Counted from the stretch's first letter, positions 37,361 to 46,448 are shown. The stretch: 64,000 nt of DNA from Sporosarcina ureilytica (GCF_001753205.1 NZ_CP017560.1:2666001-2730000); one strand, 5' to 3'. Notes: generated by a model from the sequence alone, not told the origin. Program-made: numbers and translations.

Positions 37361-38199
37361 ATACTTCTCCACAAATAGAGTGCGGCGTAACTTAAATATG
37401 GAGACCAAATTGGAAAACGCGCAATAATTTCTTCTTTCGTTGGCTTTCTATCCATTTCCCATAAATTCATTAACGCATTTTGTAAACCAATATCTGCGAC
37501 TGGAAATAAGTTTGGACGTCCTAAACCTGACATGAGGAAGTTTTGGGCAGTCCATGGACCGACACCTCGGTAATCGGTTAGTATATCGATTACTTCATTG
37601 TCCTCCAATCGTCGTAATTTTTCAAGATCTAGAGAACCAGTTGCTACCGCTTGCGATAAACCGATGATATACTCGGCCTTCCTTGAACTAAACTGCATAT
37701 CCCGTAGCGTTGATACTTCAAGGTCGGCGATTACTTCAGGAGAAGGATATCTCCACACCCCATCTATCTCACTGCCAAATGCTTCAACAAAACGCCTCGT
37801 TAACGTATTCGCAAAAGACATATTTAATTGCTGATGAATAATACTACGCATTAATGTACTGTACAATGAAAAACTGCGAACAAGTGGCGTACCTTCGTGT
37901 GCTTGAAATATCGGCGCCAAATCTGAATCCATGAAATGAAGGTAAATCTCATCCAAAGGTTCATTAAAATGGAAAATACTTTTCACCATATCCTTTTGTG
38001 CCTCATTTAAAATTCCTTTTAGTAAAAATGAAGGTGATTCTTTCGTGCCCATTGCTTGCAAGGTCACTATATTTCCTTCCTCCATTGGAAATCGTATTGA
38101 ACGATTCAACATATCGACCGAATTTACAGGATCTCCCGCTAACTTTTCTAATGCTCCGTCGAAGTCATATACAAATGGAAGTGTAATAATCTCTGCCAT
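37336..38199 (-). CDS. DNA-3-methyladenine glycosylase II (AlkA-like)
   Basis: This base-excision repair glycosylase of about 287 residues removes alkylated purines. The HhH-GPD core contains FSSRKAEYI, the hairpin RGVGPWTAQNF and the catalytic Asp in FPVADIG, as in AlkA and B. subtilis YfjP. An N-terminal AlkA_N-like domain covers about 1-100. The ATG at 38199 is taken; a GTG nine bases earlier is equally possible because the purine-rich stretch overlaps both. Its 3' end overlaps the terminator of the opposing 48-aa gene. Confidence 0.9.
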   Translation of the reverse strand: MAEIITLPFVYDFDGALEKLAGDPVNSVDMLNRSIRFPMEEGNIVTLQAMGTKESPSFLLKGILNEAQKDMVKSIFHFNEPLDEIYLHFMDSDLAPIFQAHEGTPLVRSFSLYSTLMRSIIHQQLNMSFANTLTRRFVEAFGSEIDGVWRYPSPEVIADLEVSTLRDMQFSSRKAEYIIGLSQAVATGSLDLEKLRRLEDNEVIDILTDYRGVGPWTAQNFLMSGLGRPNLFPVADIGLQNALMNLWEMDRKPTKEEIIARFPIWSPYLSYAALYLWRSIEKNSFSK

Positions 38200-38341
38200 C
38201 CCCCTCACCCGCCTTTATAAATTGTATCTCTAGTATACTAAAACCGTGATTGAAGCACATATGATTTATGCATAATGACGATGCTTTCATAAATAAATAT
38301 ATAAGGCAAAAACCCATTCTAAAAAAACTTTCCAAAAAGGG

Positions 38342-38369
38342 TTGACTTAATTTCTACGTTAGGTATAAT
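38342..38369 (+). promoter_or_regulatory. Promoter of tRNA-Val
   Basis: TTGACT (38342-38347) and TATAAT (38364-38369) are separated by 16 bases, some 40 bases before the tRNA. Confidence 0.8.
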
Positions 38370-38408
38370 AGTAATTGTCCAGTACATGAGACACATAATC
38401 TTTCAAAC

Positions 38409-38481
38409 GGTTTCGTAGCTCAGTTGGGAGAGCGCCACCTCGACAAGGTGGAAGTCGGGGGTTCGAGCCCCTCCGAGACCA
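38409..38481 (+). tRNA. tRNA-Val (anticodon GAC)
   Basis: A 73-base cloverleaf can be drawn: acceptor GGTTTCG/CGAGACC, D-arm GCTC/GAGC, anticodon stem CCACC/GGTGG with loop TCGACAA (anticodon GAC) and T-arm with loop TTCGAGC. The discriminator base is A, and the CCA end is not encoded. It is a single-gene unit with promoter and terminator. Confidence 0.96.
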
Positions 38482-38490
38482 TACTTTTTA

Positions 38491-38525
38491 AAAGCATCAT
38501 CTCTTTTGAGATGATGCTTTTTTTA
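38491..38525 (+). terminator. Terminator of tRNA-Val
   Basis: Stem AAAGCATCATCTC/GAGATGATGCTTT followed by a T-run. Confidence 0.88.
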
Positions 38526-38716
38526 TTGCTTTCACTTACTCCGTTAACCTATTACTAGTTTACTTACTAAACTTGACAATTATCGTAAATTCTTAAAGCC
38601 GCCATGATTTTATCCTGCTCTCACAACCTTCCCCCCTGTCTCTGGAATCACATGTAACACATAATCCATATAATAAAGCTAAGCATTGTTGAATAAGATA
38701 AATGAGGGGTGATATT

Positions 38717-39277
38717 GTGTATTTCATGAAACCTATCCCTTCCCATCCTAAAGATCTTCATCGTTTTTTTATGCGCTGGTCGGGGACTCAAAAATTATTG
38801 TTCGGCGCTTTAATGGCAGCGTTAGCAGCTATATTACAATCGGCTGGAGGCCTGTTACCTGGGGTCGGCTTTCTCATTAGTCCATTTACTACGGCACCAA
38901 TTTTACTTGTTGCGCTTGTCTCTTTACGCACGAGTGTTTTGTCTTACTTTTTGACGATTTTGTTATTATTATTCATTGAACCAACCGAGTTGTTTATTTT
39001 TCCTTTTACAACTGGATTACTTGGATTTGGTCTAGGGTTCGCGTTTCATTTTTTAAATCGTCGATTGGAGATTTTAATAGCGAATGGAGTATTATTAACG
39101 ATTGGTATATGTATTCCACTTTATGGATTAGGATTTCCTGTTTTCGGTCCAGCTTTATCTTCTTTTAACCTATCCGCTTTAGCGATTATTTTTGGATTTT
39201 CTTTTTTTTACAGCCTAATCTGGTTAGAATTCAGTTTTTATTTTCTTAATAAAATCAAACGCATCTTGGGGGTATGA
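38717..39277 (+). CDS. Polytopic membrane protein, unknown
   Basis: This protein of about 186 residues has five or six hydrophobic helices and a basic N-terminus (MKPIPSHPKDLHRFFMRW). The size and topology resemble S-components of ECF vitamin importers, with a GALMAALAAILQSAGGLLPG stretch in the first helix, but no ligand motif is recognised. GTG 38717 is preferred because GAGGGG lies upstream of it; an ATG at 38702 lacks a site. It is followed by its own terminator. Confidence 0.7.
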   Translation: MYFMKPIPSHPKDLHRFFMRWSGTQKLLFGALMAALAAILQSAGGLLPGVGFLISPFTTAPILLVALVSLRTSVLSYFLTILLLLFIEPTELFIFPFTTGLLGFGLGFAFHFLNRRLEILIANGVLLTIGICIPLYGLGFPVFGPALSSFNLSALAIIFGFSFFYSLIWLEFSFYFLNKIKRILGV

Positions 39278-39288
39278 TTATAAGACAC

Positions 39289-39331
39289 GAAAAAAGCATG
39301 ATCCACATTGTACTGGACCATGCCTTTTTCC
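39289..39331 (+). terminator. Terminator after the membrane protein
   Basis: Stem GCATGATCCA/TGGACCATGC, with one mismatch, followed by CTTTTTC. Confidence 0.75.
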
Positions 39332-39856
39332 TCCCTAATTTCTAGGGGCGCACACGGAAAATTTGTTCGTTCTCCATTCCATTTCACATTCACAAACTGT
39401 TCTTTCTGACGACACATTTCCTATCTCGTCAGTGCAGTTTGAATAGCTGAACTGTATTTTTGCCTTATCCGGCAAGGGTTTACATTACTTAACTTCGTAA
39501 CTTTTCATTTACAGTTCGCCGCCAATTGCACTTTAACAAAAAACTTACCGCTTACTATTAAGTTGTCTTCGCTCAATTCGTTTATGCTACACGACTTTTC
39601 TTGAGCTTACTTCATGAAACCTAAAAACTTTGGTTCCGACGAGATATTCCATCGCCAGTAAAGCAAATTTTCCGCCAAGGCTGTGCATTTCAAAATTGAA
39701 CGTTCAGCCATCATATTACTGGCTTATTTTCAATATCGTTTAGCCTTGTATTTATTGTATACCCTTAAATCTTTTTCTTAAACATAAGAAACCATATTTT
39801 TAAAAATAAATTTATACTAATCAATTTCATACAGCTTTCTTTAAGGAGAAATTCGA
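39332..39856. other. Gene-free stretch
   Basis: About 520 bases with no frame having a ribosome site, no clear promoter and no long repeat. Composition is mixed and stop codons are dense in all frames. It looks like decayed sequence next to the MITE-like element. Confidence 0.5.
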
Positions 39857-39955
39857 ATGTTTGATATGAATGTTATGCTTATCATTCGTGTAATGGTGTC
39901 TCCGTTGATTGGAGTGGAAGGCGCCGACTCCTGTGGGAGTAAGCAAAAGCCGTAA
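39857..39955 (+). pseudogene. 5' gene fragment cut by a repeat element
   Basis: AAGGAG lies eight bases before ATG 39857, which opens MFDMNVMLIIRVMVSPLI. After about 16 codons the frame runs into the repeat element at 39904 and stops within it at 39955. The start looks genuine (ribosome site, hydrophobic N-terminus), so the element may have inserted into a small gene. The original product is not identifiable. Confidence 0.35.
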
Positions 39956-40122
39956 CGAAGAACGGCTTTTGCGAATAAAAGCGAAGCGTTATGAGCAGGA
40001 ATATCCAACAGGATGCCTTAATTTCTGCAAAAACCGCAGAAATACGGCAAATCGCAATCTACGTTTTGCAATTGGCTCACCGCCCGCCCCACGGAAAGCG
40101 TGCGCCTGGAACGGAAATCAAC
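39904..40122. repeat. MITE-like dispersed repeat element
   Basis: This unit of about 219 bases has imperfect terminal inverted repeats: the left end begins GTTGATTGGAGTGGAAGGCG, and the right end, read on the other strand, begins GTTGATTTCCGTTCCAGGCG. Inside is a perfect hairpin GCAAAAGCCGT/ACGGCTTTTGC at 39943-39972. It is GC-richer than its surroundings and has no coding capacity of its own. Similar units occur, from memory, scattered in Bacillales genomes. No second copy is seen in this window. Confidence 0.6.
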
Positions 40123-40186
40123 AGCATTCGGATTATTATTATAATGTTGACTCTATCTATCCACCCACCACTTTCTCTACATTTGA

Positions 40187-40226
40187 AAAAAACTTCCTTC
40201 GTTTTATCAAACGAAGGAAGTTTTTG
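40187..40226 (-). terminator. Terminator of the TAXI-TRAP operon
   Basis: A perfect stem AACTTCCTTCGTTT/AAACGAAGGAAGTT with a 4-base loop and flanking T/A tracts. Confidence 0.88.
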
Positions 40227-40234
40227 GTGTTCAT

Positions 40235-42280
40235 TTATGCAACTGCCACACTCTTGTCATTATCATCTCTATCTCGAGATTTATATTGGATTGCCACCAA
40301 GCCAACAAATAAGACAAGCCCAACAATATCTGTAATCGTTTCAGGAAAGATTAATAATAAACCTGTACCGACTGCAATGATTCGTTCAATCCAATTACAT
40401 TTACGGTACCAATAGCCAATCATTCCCGCACCAATCGCTATCATACCAATCAGCGCAGTAAAGACCACCCATAAAATCTCAGGCACAGATGCGCCTATCA
40501 TTAATAATGCAGGGTTAAAGACAAACATATACGGAATGATAAAGGCTGCGATGGCCAACTTGGATGAAGTGACGCCAGTTTTAATCGGATCACCGCCCGA
40601 AATTCCTGAAGCTGCAAAGGCTGCAAGCGCAACTGGCGGTGTAATATCTGCGACTATGCCGAAAAAGAAAACGAATAAATGCGCAGATAATGCAACTACT
40701 ATCGGGATAGCAGCACCCGGTTCAGAACCAATCATAAGAAGTGTAATAATTGCCGGCGCAGCAATCGTTGACGTAATTACATAGTTTGCCGTTGTTGGTG
40801 ACCCCATTCCTAAAACAAGTGAAGCAAACATTGTAAAGACTAGCGTTAGGAAGACGTTACCGCCCGCAGCGGAAATCAAGCCATTGGCAAGCCCTAACCC
40901 AAGTCCCGTTTTTAATACGACACCTACAATAATTCCTGCACATGCAGTTGCCGCCGCAACCGCCAACGCAGTCCGGGCACCATCAACAAGTGCTTCAATC
41001 ATATCTTTAAAGCCAATTCGTGTTTCTTTGCGAATTGCACTTACTACGATTGTCAATACAATCCCGTAAAGCGCGGCTTGCATCGTAGGAATGCCGATTA
41101 ATAAGAAGAAAATAATTCCCAAAATCGGTAACAATAAATAAATTTTCTTTAACACTTTTTTGCGGTCTGGAATTTGATCTTCTTTCATCCCTTTTAACCC
41201 AACACGTTTCGCCTCAAAATGTGTCATAATCCATATACCTGTGAAGTATAGGATTGCTGGGATTGTGGCTGCTTTGGCGATTTCCCAATACGTAATTCCG
41301 CCAATAAATTCTACCATCAGGAAGGCTGCAGCACCCATGATCGGCGGCATTAATTGCCCACCTGTTGAAGCAGCTGCTTCGACACCACCGGCAAATTCTT
41401 TACGATAGCCAAGCTTTTTCATCATTGGAATTGTATAAGATCCTGACCCGACTACGTTGGCGACAGAACTTCCTGAAATCGTTCCTTGCAAAGCACTTGA
41501 GAATATCGCAACTTTTGCAGGTCCTCCAACTAAGCGCCCAGCCAACACAACGGCAAGTTCATTAAAGTAATTTCCAACGCCAGTTTTCACGAGAAACGCC
41601 CCAAATAATAGGAATACGAAAATAAACGTTGCGGAAACACTTATCGGTGTACCTAATATCCCGTCTGTCGTAAAAAACATCGTTCGCACGATACTTTTAA
41701 CATCTTGGCCACGGTGATTTAAAAAACCAGGGAAATAAGGTCCGAAAAATGCATACACTAAAAACACACTTGAAATAATTGTAATCGGAATTCCAACTGC
41801 TCGCCGTGCCGCTTCTAATGTTAGTAGTATTGCAATAATCCCGATAATCATATCCATTTCTGTTAATCTACCAACTTGCATCGTAATTTTTTCAATATTG
41901 AGCGGCCAATAAAGCCCTACCGCAACTGAAAGCAGTGCTAAGAGCAAATCGTAAAATGGAACCTTTCCTCGCTTTGTTTTGCCCAATCTTTTTCTTGCTG
42001 GAAATAAAATAAATATTAAAGATAAAGCAAATCCTAAGTGAATGGAACGTTGAATATATGCTGTGTATTGCCCAAAAATGGCCGTGTACAACTGAAACAA
42101 TGAAAATGCAAGAAGGCCGACAAAAACAATTTTCCTAAAAACCGATCCGAGATCTCTTGTATTCGATTCAGGGTCATATTTACGAAGGATTTCATCTTGT
42201 TCTTCTTCAGATAATGTTTCTAGCTCAGTCTCCTGAACATCAACATTTTTCTGCTCTTGCTGCTTTTTATCTCTAGCCAT
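40235..42280 (-). CDS. TRAP transporter 4TM/12TM fused permease
   Basis: This 681-residue fused DctQ-DctM permease belongs to the TAXI-TRAP family and uses an ion gradient for import. The first part (about 50-170) corresponds to the small subunit, the rest to the 12-helix large subunit. Typical large-subunit text includes ALQGTISGSSVANVVGSG and GMGSPTTANYV. A charged N-terminal tail of about 45 residues (KKQQEQKNVDVQETELETL) precedes the first helix. It overlaps the DUF1850 gene by eight bases and follows the binding-protein gene. Substrate is probably a dicarboxylate or amino acid such as glutamate. Confidence 0.93.
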   Translation of the reverse strand: MARDKKQQEQKNVDVQETELETLSEEEQDEILRKYDPESNTRDLGSVFRKIVFVGLLAFSLFQLYTAIFGQYTAYIQRSIHLGFALSLIFILFPARKRLGKTKRGKVPFYDLLLALLSVAVGLYWPLNIEKITMQVGRLTEMDMIIGIIAILLTLEAARRAVGIPITIISSVFLVYAFFGPYFPGFLNHRGQDVKSIVRTMFFTTDGILGTPISVSATFIFVFLLFGAFLVKTGVGNYFNELAVVLAGRLVGGPAKVAIFSSALQGTISGSSVANVVGSGSYTIPMMKKLGYRKEFAGGVEAAASTGGQLMPPIMGAAAFLMVEFIGGITYWEIAKAATIPAILYFTGIWIMTHFEAKRVGLKGMKEDQIPDRKKVLKKIYLLLPILGIIFFLLIGIPTMQAALYGIVLTIVVSAIRKETRIGFKDMIEALVDGARTALAVAAATACAGIIVGVVLKTGLGLGLANGLISAAGGNVFLTLVFTMFASLVLGMGSPTTANYVITSTIAAPAIITLLMIGSEPGAAIPIVVALSAHLFVFFFGIVADITPPVALAAFAASGISGGDPIKTGVTSSKLAIAAFIIPYMFVFNPALLMIGASVPEILWVVFTALIGMIAIGAGMIGYWYRKCNWIERIIAVGTGLLLIFPETITDIVGLVLFVGLVAIQYKSRDRDDNDKSVAVA

Positions 42281-42785
42281 TTAAATTCTCTCCTTTCATT
42301 AATTGATAATAAGTTAATTTTTGCACTTTAAATTCATAGGTCTTTCCCTTTTCTAAATATCTCTTTAGGTCTAACTCATTGTGATCATAACGAAGTGCTA
42401 AATCTGCATCTACTCTTCCGATATGAAGCCTAAATGAGTCGATTACTCTATCATTATATGTAAGCGTATAAACGCCATCCTTTAATTCCAAAGTTTCACC
42501 CTCTGCTGCTTCTCCTGGCAATCCAATGGAAAGGTTTTGATATGACATGGATAACAAACGAATCTTTTGTTCTGGCGTTATTTCGTAAGATTCAATGACA
42601 TCAGTTAAATGAATGGAATGTACATATCTAATTTCAAATGCTTTTCGCTCATTTATCGTAACGTAAAAAAATTTATTTGACCTGGTATCAGAAAATAGCA
42701 AAGCCTCTGTCATAGGCAGAAAAAAGAAGGCGGATAAAATAAGTATCAAAAATAAAAATAACAACCTTGTTTTAATATTCCTCAT
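42273..42785 (-). CDS. DUF1850 protein of the TAXI-TRAP operon
   Basis: This protein of about 170 residues has one N-terminal membrane helix (about 6-28) and an extracytoplasmic beta-rich domain. DUF1850 proteins are regularly encoded between TAXI binding proteins and fused TRAP permeases; conserved text here is YVHSIHLTDVIESYEI. The function is unknown, perhaps assembly or gating. The start ATG 42785 follows AAAGGAAA. Its stop overlaps the permease start, so translation is coupled. Confidence 0.85.
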   Translation of the reverse strand: MRNIKTRLLFLFLILILSAFFFLPMTEALLFSDTRSNKFFYVTINERKAFEIRYVHSIHLTDVIESYEITPEQKIRLLSMSYQNLSIGLPGEAAEGETLELKDGVYTLTYNDRVIDSFRLHIGRVDADLALRYDHNELDLKRYLEKGKTYEFKVQKLTYYQLMKGENLNG

Positions 42786-42916
42786 TCGCTTTTCCTTTCC
42801 GAACGCTAACCAGAACATCCTAAGCAAGCAGTTCATAACGAATGCATATGACTAAGAATTGATAGAAATGGAGCGGTCGAAGCATTGCGCCTCGCCGCCC
42901 CACTTTTCAATGTGTT

Positions 42917-43897
42917 TTACTTTCCATTTGCTTCATCAAAATATTTTTGTGCACCAGGATGAATGTCGATACCGACTCCGTCTAATCCCGTTTCAGCTTT
43001 AATATACTGCCCTTTATCATGTGTCAATTTTGATGCATTATCGTAAATTGCTTTCGTAATTTCATATACTAAATCTTCTGGAAGCTCATTCTTAACAACA
43101 AGCATCGCACCTACTGAAACTGCATTTGTATCTTCAGTCGAACCATAAGTCCCTGAAGGAATGACTTCTTTTGCATAGTAAGGATACTTCTCAATGAGCT
43201 CTTCAGCTTTAGCATCCTCAATAGGAACGATGAATACTTTCGCTACTGCATTCAATCCTTCAACCGCACCAGTTGGCGTACCTGCCGTAACGAATGCCGC
43301 GTCGATTTGTCCTGATTGAATACTTTCCTGTGACTCCCCAAAGTCTAAGTTTTGCGCATCGATATCATCCATTGATAGTCCGTGAATTTCAAGCAATTGC
43401 TTTGCATTCGCTTCCGTTCCTGAACCAATTGCGCCAACTGAAACTTTTTTACCTTTTAAATCTTCAAAGGATTTAATCCCACTTTTTTCAAGTGTAACGA
43501 GTTGCACAGTTTCAGGATAAAGTGAGCCAATTGCAGATACTTCATCAATCACTTCATCTTCAAACATCAATTCACCGTTTGCTGCATAATAGGCGATGTC
43601 CGTTTGAACAAATGCGATTTCAGCAGCGCCCTCTTTTAGGTCAATCATATTCGCCGCAGAAGCTTGTGAAACTTCGGCATCTGTTTTAATACCAGTCTCT
43701 TTTGAAATAAAATCTGCAAACGATCCGCCAAGTGGATAATAGGTTCCTTGAGCTCCGCCTGTTAAAATACTTAAATTATCATAGTCATCTTTTTCTTTTG
43801 TTGCGCCATCACTAGAACCGCCCGAGTTACATGCAGCTAGCACAAGCATAGCAATCATTGAAATAATCGCCAATACATGGAGTTTCCCCTTTTTCAT
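42917..43897 (-). CDS. TAXI-family TRAP solute-binding lipoprotein
   Basis: This 326-residue extracellular receptor of the TAXI type (TRAP-associated extracytoplasmic immunogenic) feeds the permease below it. The lipobox is LAAC (Cys 23), followed by a Ser/Gly-rich tether. The typical opening SILTGGAQGTYYPLGGSFA of the mature domain is present, with FVQTDIAYYA and GSGTEANA further on. It is the first gene of the three-gene operon. Confidence 0.94.
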   Translation of the reverse strand: MKKGKLHVLAIISMIAMLVLAACNSGGSSDGATKEKDDYDNLSILTGGAQGTYYPLGGSFADFISKETGIKTDAEVSQASAANMIDLKEGAAEIAFVQTDIAYYAANGELMFEDEVIDEVSAIGSLYPETVQLVTLEKSGIKSFEDLKGKKVSVGAIGSGTEANAKQLLEIHGLSMDDIDAQNLDFGESQESIQSGQIDAAFVTAGTPTGAVEGLNAVAKVFIVPIEDAKAEELIEKYPYYAKEVIPSGTYGSTEDTNAVSVGAMLVVKNELPEDLVYEITKAIYDNASKLTHDKGQYIKAETGLDGVGIDIHPGAQKYFDEANGK

Positions 43898-44059
43898 ATT
43901 TCATTCCTCCCTTTTAGTTTAGAACTTTTATTGTTCAAATTCTATATTAACATGAAAGCGCCTACATATGTCAATATTCATAATATAATAATTCACAAAA
44001 AAACTCCCTTCATTAAATAAAATTAAGAAAGGAATTTTTGTCGTAATAAATATAATTAA

Positions 44060-44590
44060 TTAATGTTGAGATGACTGTGCCTCTTCATCGTCACGGGTAC
44101 GATGTGCAAGTCTAGAAGCAGCCGATGCAGCAATACTTGCAACTAAATCATCTAGAAAAGTATGAACGCCTCTACCTTTTTTCGTATCTAACTCATTGAT
44201 GATACCAATTTTATTTTTATCTAAATGACCAAATGTTGTAACGGCGATGGATCCATACGTAAAAACAGCACCGAGTGCAATGGTTTCATCGACACCAAAC
44301 AACCCTTCATCTGACTCAACAATTTGTTGTAACGGTTCGGATAATTTTCTTTGCTCAGCTAGCTCATCAAGTTCAATTCCGACAAGAATCGCATGTTGTA
44401 ATTCTCGCTTTTTTAACACACTTTCTATGGATTCTATGCAATTTTCCATCGTAAGTTTCTCATTATATGGTAATTGCATTTCATACACAATTTCAGCAAT
44501 ATCATCTAGTTCAACGCCTCTTCGCTTTAGCGCGTCAACTGTCGCTTTTTCAACAATTTTTGAATGTACTTTTTTTCCTCTACTTACCAT
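44060..44590 (-). CDS. PgpA-like phosphatase (YutG)
   Basis: This protein of about 176 residues belongs to the phosphatidylglycerophosphatase A-related family (B. subtilis YutG). Conserved polar stretches include GVDETIALGAVFTYGSIAV and HTFLDDLVASIAASAASRL. In the family it dephosphorylates phosphatidylglycerophosphate for membrane lipid synthesis, or acts on a related substrate. The start ATG 44590 has AAGGGG nine bases upstream. It diverges from yjcH. Confidence 0.82.
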   Translation of the reverse strand: MVSRGKKVHSKIVEKATVDALKRRGVELDDIAEIVYEMQLPYNEKLTMENCIESIESVLKKRELQHAILVGIELDELAEQRKLSEPLQQIVESDEGLFGVDETIALGAVFTYGSIAVTTFGHLDKNKIGIINELDTKKGRGVHTFLDDLVASIAASAASRLAHRTRDDEEAQSSQH

Positions 44591-44694
44591 AATAAACATC
44601 CCCTTTTGTAATTCTATTGGTGTTATTACTATTATACCCACACTTACAGATGTGTTACAATTTCATACATATATAACCAAGGAGGCAACAACCC

Positions 44695-45417
44695 ATGAAG
44701 CAAGGTAGAATTGAAGAAGTTTCTCTTTTTAGCGAGGCACTCGGTGAAGATATGCAAATTCTTATCCACTTACCTTATAACTATACGCCGCTTTACAAAT
44801 ATGCGGTACTCATCGGTTCAGACGGTAAAGATTATATTCAATATGGACGCGTTGGACGGGTCATTGATGAATTAATTGACGAAGGTGAAATTGAAGATGT
44901 TATTTATATTGGACTACCGTATAAAAGTGTTCCTGAACGTAGACGCATGTATCACCCAGACGGAGATAAGAGTGAGGCTTATACACGTTTTCTTGCCCAT
45001 GAGCTCGTCCCTTATATAGATGAACATTACCCTACTTATCAAATTGGGGCCGGCCGTGTTCTAATGGGCGATTCATTAGCCGCAACGATTTCACTTCTTA
45101 CCGCTACGAAATATCCAAATATATTCGGGAAAGTTATTCTACATTCCCCTTACGTAGATGATGTAGTCCTCAATAAAGTAAATGCCGTGCAAGACCCTTC
45201 TGCTATTTCTATTTACCATGTAATTGGTGAAGATGAAACAGAAGTGAAAACACAGGTTGATGGCATTCAAGACTTTTTAACGCCAAACCGTTCATTAAAT
45301 CAACTAATTGAAGAGAAAGGTTTTCCGTATTTCTATGAAGAATTCAAAGGAGACCATACGTGGAAACATTGGCAACCGGACGTTCGACGTGCAATTTCTA
45401 TGACTTTCGGGTATTAA
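44695..45417 (+). CDS. yjcH: Esterase-family hydrolase YjcH
   Basis: This 240-residue alpha/beta hydrolase belongs to the esterase D/S-formylglutathione-hydrolase-like family. The nucleophile elbow is MGDSLAA (about 122-128) and the likely catalytic His is in GDHTWKHW near the end. AAGGAGG precedes ATG 44695. It is followed by yjcG and yjcF, the same three genes as in B. subtilis. The substrate is unknown. Confidence 0.88.
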   Translation: MKQGRIEEVSLFSEALGEDMQILIHLPYNYTPLYKYAVLIGSDGKDYIQYGRVGRVIDELIDEGEIEDVIYIGLPYKSVPERRRMYHPDGDKSEAYTRFLAHELVPYIDEHYPTYQIGAGRVLMGDSLAATISLLTATKYPNIFGKVILHSPYVDDVVLNKVNAVQDPSAISIYHVIGEDETEVKTQVDGIQDFLTPNRSLNQLIEEKGFPYFYEEFKGDHTWKHWQPDVRRAISMTFGY

Positions 45418-45424
45418 TCATGGA

Positions 45425-45457
45425 TTGATGACAGAAAATATTTATTTCTGTTATAAT
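45425..45457 (+). promoter_or_regulatory. Promoter-operator region of yjcG
   Basis: TATAAT (45452-45457) is preceded by a palindrome ACAGAAA (45431-45437)/TTTCTGT (45445-45451). A TTGATG sits 21 bases upstream, too far for a good -35. Control by a regulator that binds the palindrome is possible. Confidence 0.35.
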
Positions 45458-45494
45458 TAAGATAAGCTGTACAATCTGATAGGAGGTTTTTGAT

Positions 45495-46010
45495 ATGAAA
45501 TACGGTATTGTAGCGTTTCCCTCAAAAGAACTTCAAGATTTAGCGAATGGATATCGAAAGCGATATGACCCACATTATGCGCTCATTACACCTCATATGA
45601 CAATTAAAGGTGTTTTTGAAGCAGATGATAAAGAAATTGAAGAAGTTGCAAAAGCAATTAAAAGAGTAACCGATAAACACGGTCCTTTTGAATTAAATGT
45701 CACAAAAGTAAGTACATTTGCGCCAATTACAAATGCTATTTACTTTAAAGCTGAACCTAACGAAAAACTTGTAAACTTGCATCAAGAATTAAACTATAAT
45801 TTTTTTGGCGATGAACCAGAGTATGCATTTGTTCCTCATGTTACCATCGCGCAAAAGCTTTCTTCAGGCGAGCATGACGATATTATTGGTCAATTAAAAA
45901 TGATTGGTGTGAATCATTCTGAAACGATTGATCGACTACATCTACTCTATCAACTTGAAGACGGTTCTTGGACAGTATACGAGACATTCCGTCTAGAAGG
46001 AAAACAGTAA
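45495..46010 (+). CDS. yjcG: 2H phosphoesterase-family protein YjcG
   Basis: This 171-residue protein of the 2'-5' RNA ligase/2H phosphoesterase superfamily has the two HxT motifs, PHMTIKG (about 35-41) and PHVTIAQ (about 116-122), that form the active site. The RNA or nucleotide substrate is not known. Strong AGGAGG precedes ATG 45495. It is co-transcribed with yjcF three bases downstream. Confidence 0.92.
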   Translation: MKYGIVAFPSKELQDLANGYRKRYDPHYALITPHMTIKGVFEADDKEIEEVAKAIKRVTDKHGPFELNVTKVSTFAPITNAIYFKAEPNEKLVNLHQELNYNFFGDEPEYAFVPHVTIAQKLSSGEHDDIIGQLKMIGVNHSETIDRLHLLYQLEDGSWTVYETFRLEGKQ

Positions 46011-46013
46011 ACT

Positions 46014-46448
46014 TTGTATAACGTCACAATCGTCTCGTCACAACAAGAATTAGAAGATGCATTTTTTGTAAGAAGAAAAGTTTTCGTTGAAGAACAAGGG
46101 GTTCCGTTAAGCCTCGAATTAGATGAGTTTGATGATACTGCAAGTCATTTTGTCGTCTATAAAGGGGATTCACCAATTGGCGCTGGAAGAATCCGCGAAA
46201 CAAGTGCACGGATTGGAAAAGTCGAGCGAGTTTGTGTCCTTCCGAAATATAGGGGGTTGCATCTTGGGAAACTAATCATGCAAGCCCTTGAAAATCACGG
46301 GTCGCAACAAGGCTACGAGAAGATTGTTTTAAATGCTCAATCGTATGCAATCCCATTTTATGAGAATATTGGATACACCATCACTTCACCTGAATTTATG
46401 GATGCAGATATTCCACACCGTGCAATGGAGAAAATAATTAAAAACTAA
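46014..46448 (+). CDS. yjcF: GNAT acetyltransferase YjcF
   Basis: This 144-residue GNAT-fold N-acetyltransferase has the acetyl-CoA-binding motif VCVLPKYRGLHLGKLIM (about 73-89) and a final FYENIGY strand. The start is TTG 46014; AAGGA lies about 13 bases upstream within the end of yjcG. The substrate is unknown. A terminator follows directly. Confidence 0.9.
   Translation: MYNVTIVSSQQELEDAFFVRRKVFVEEQGVPLSLELDEFDDTASHFVVYKGDSPIGAGRIRETSARIGKVERVCVLPKYRGLHLGKLIMQALENHGSQQGYEKIVLNAQSYAIPFYENIGYTITSPEFMDADIPHRAMEKIIKN

Noticed and set aside
39909..40415. 168-codon frame running across the MITE-like element
   Set aside because: It crosses the element, a terminator and the end of the TRAP permease on the other strand; no single protein would span these.
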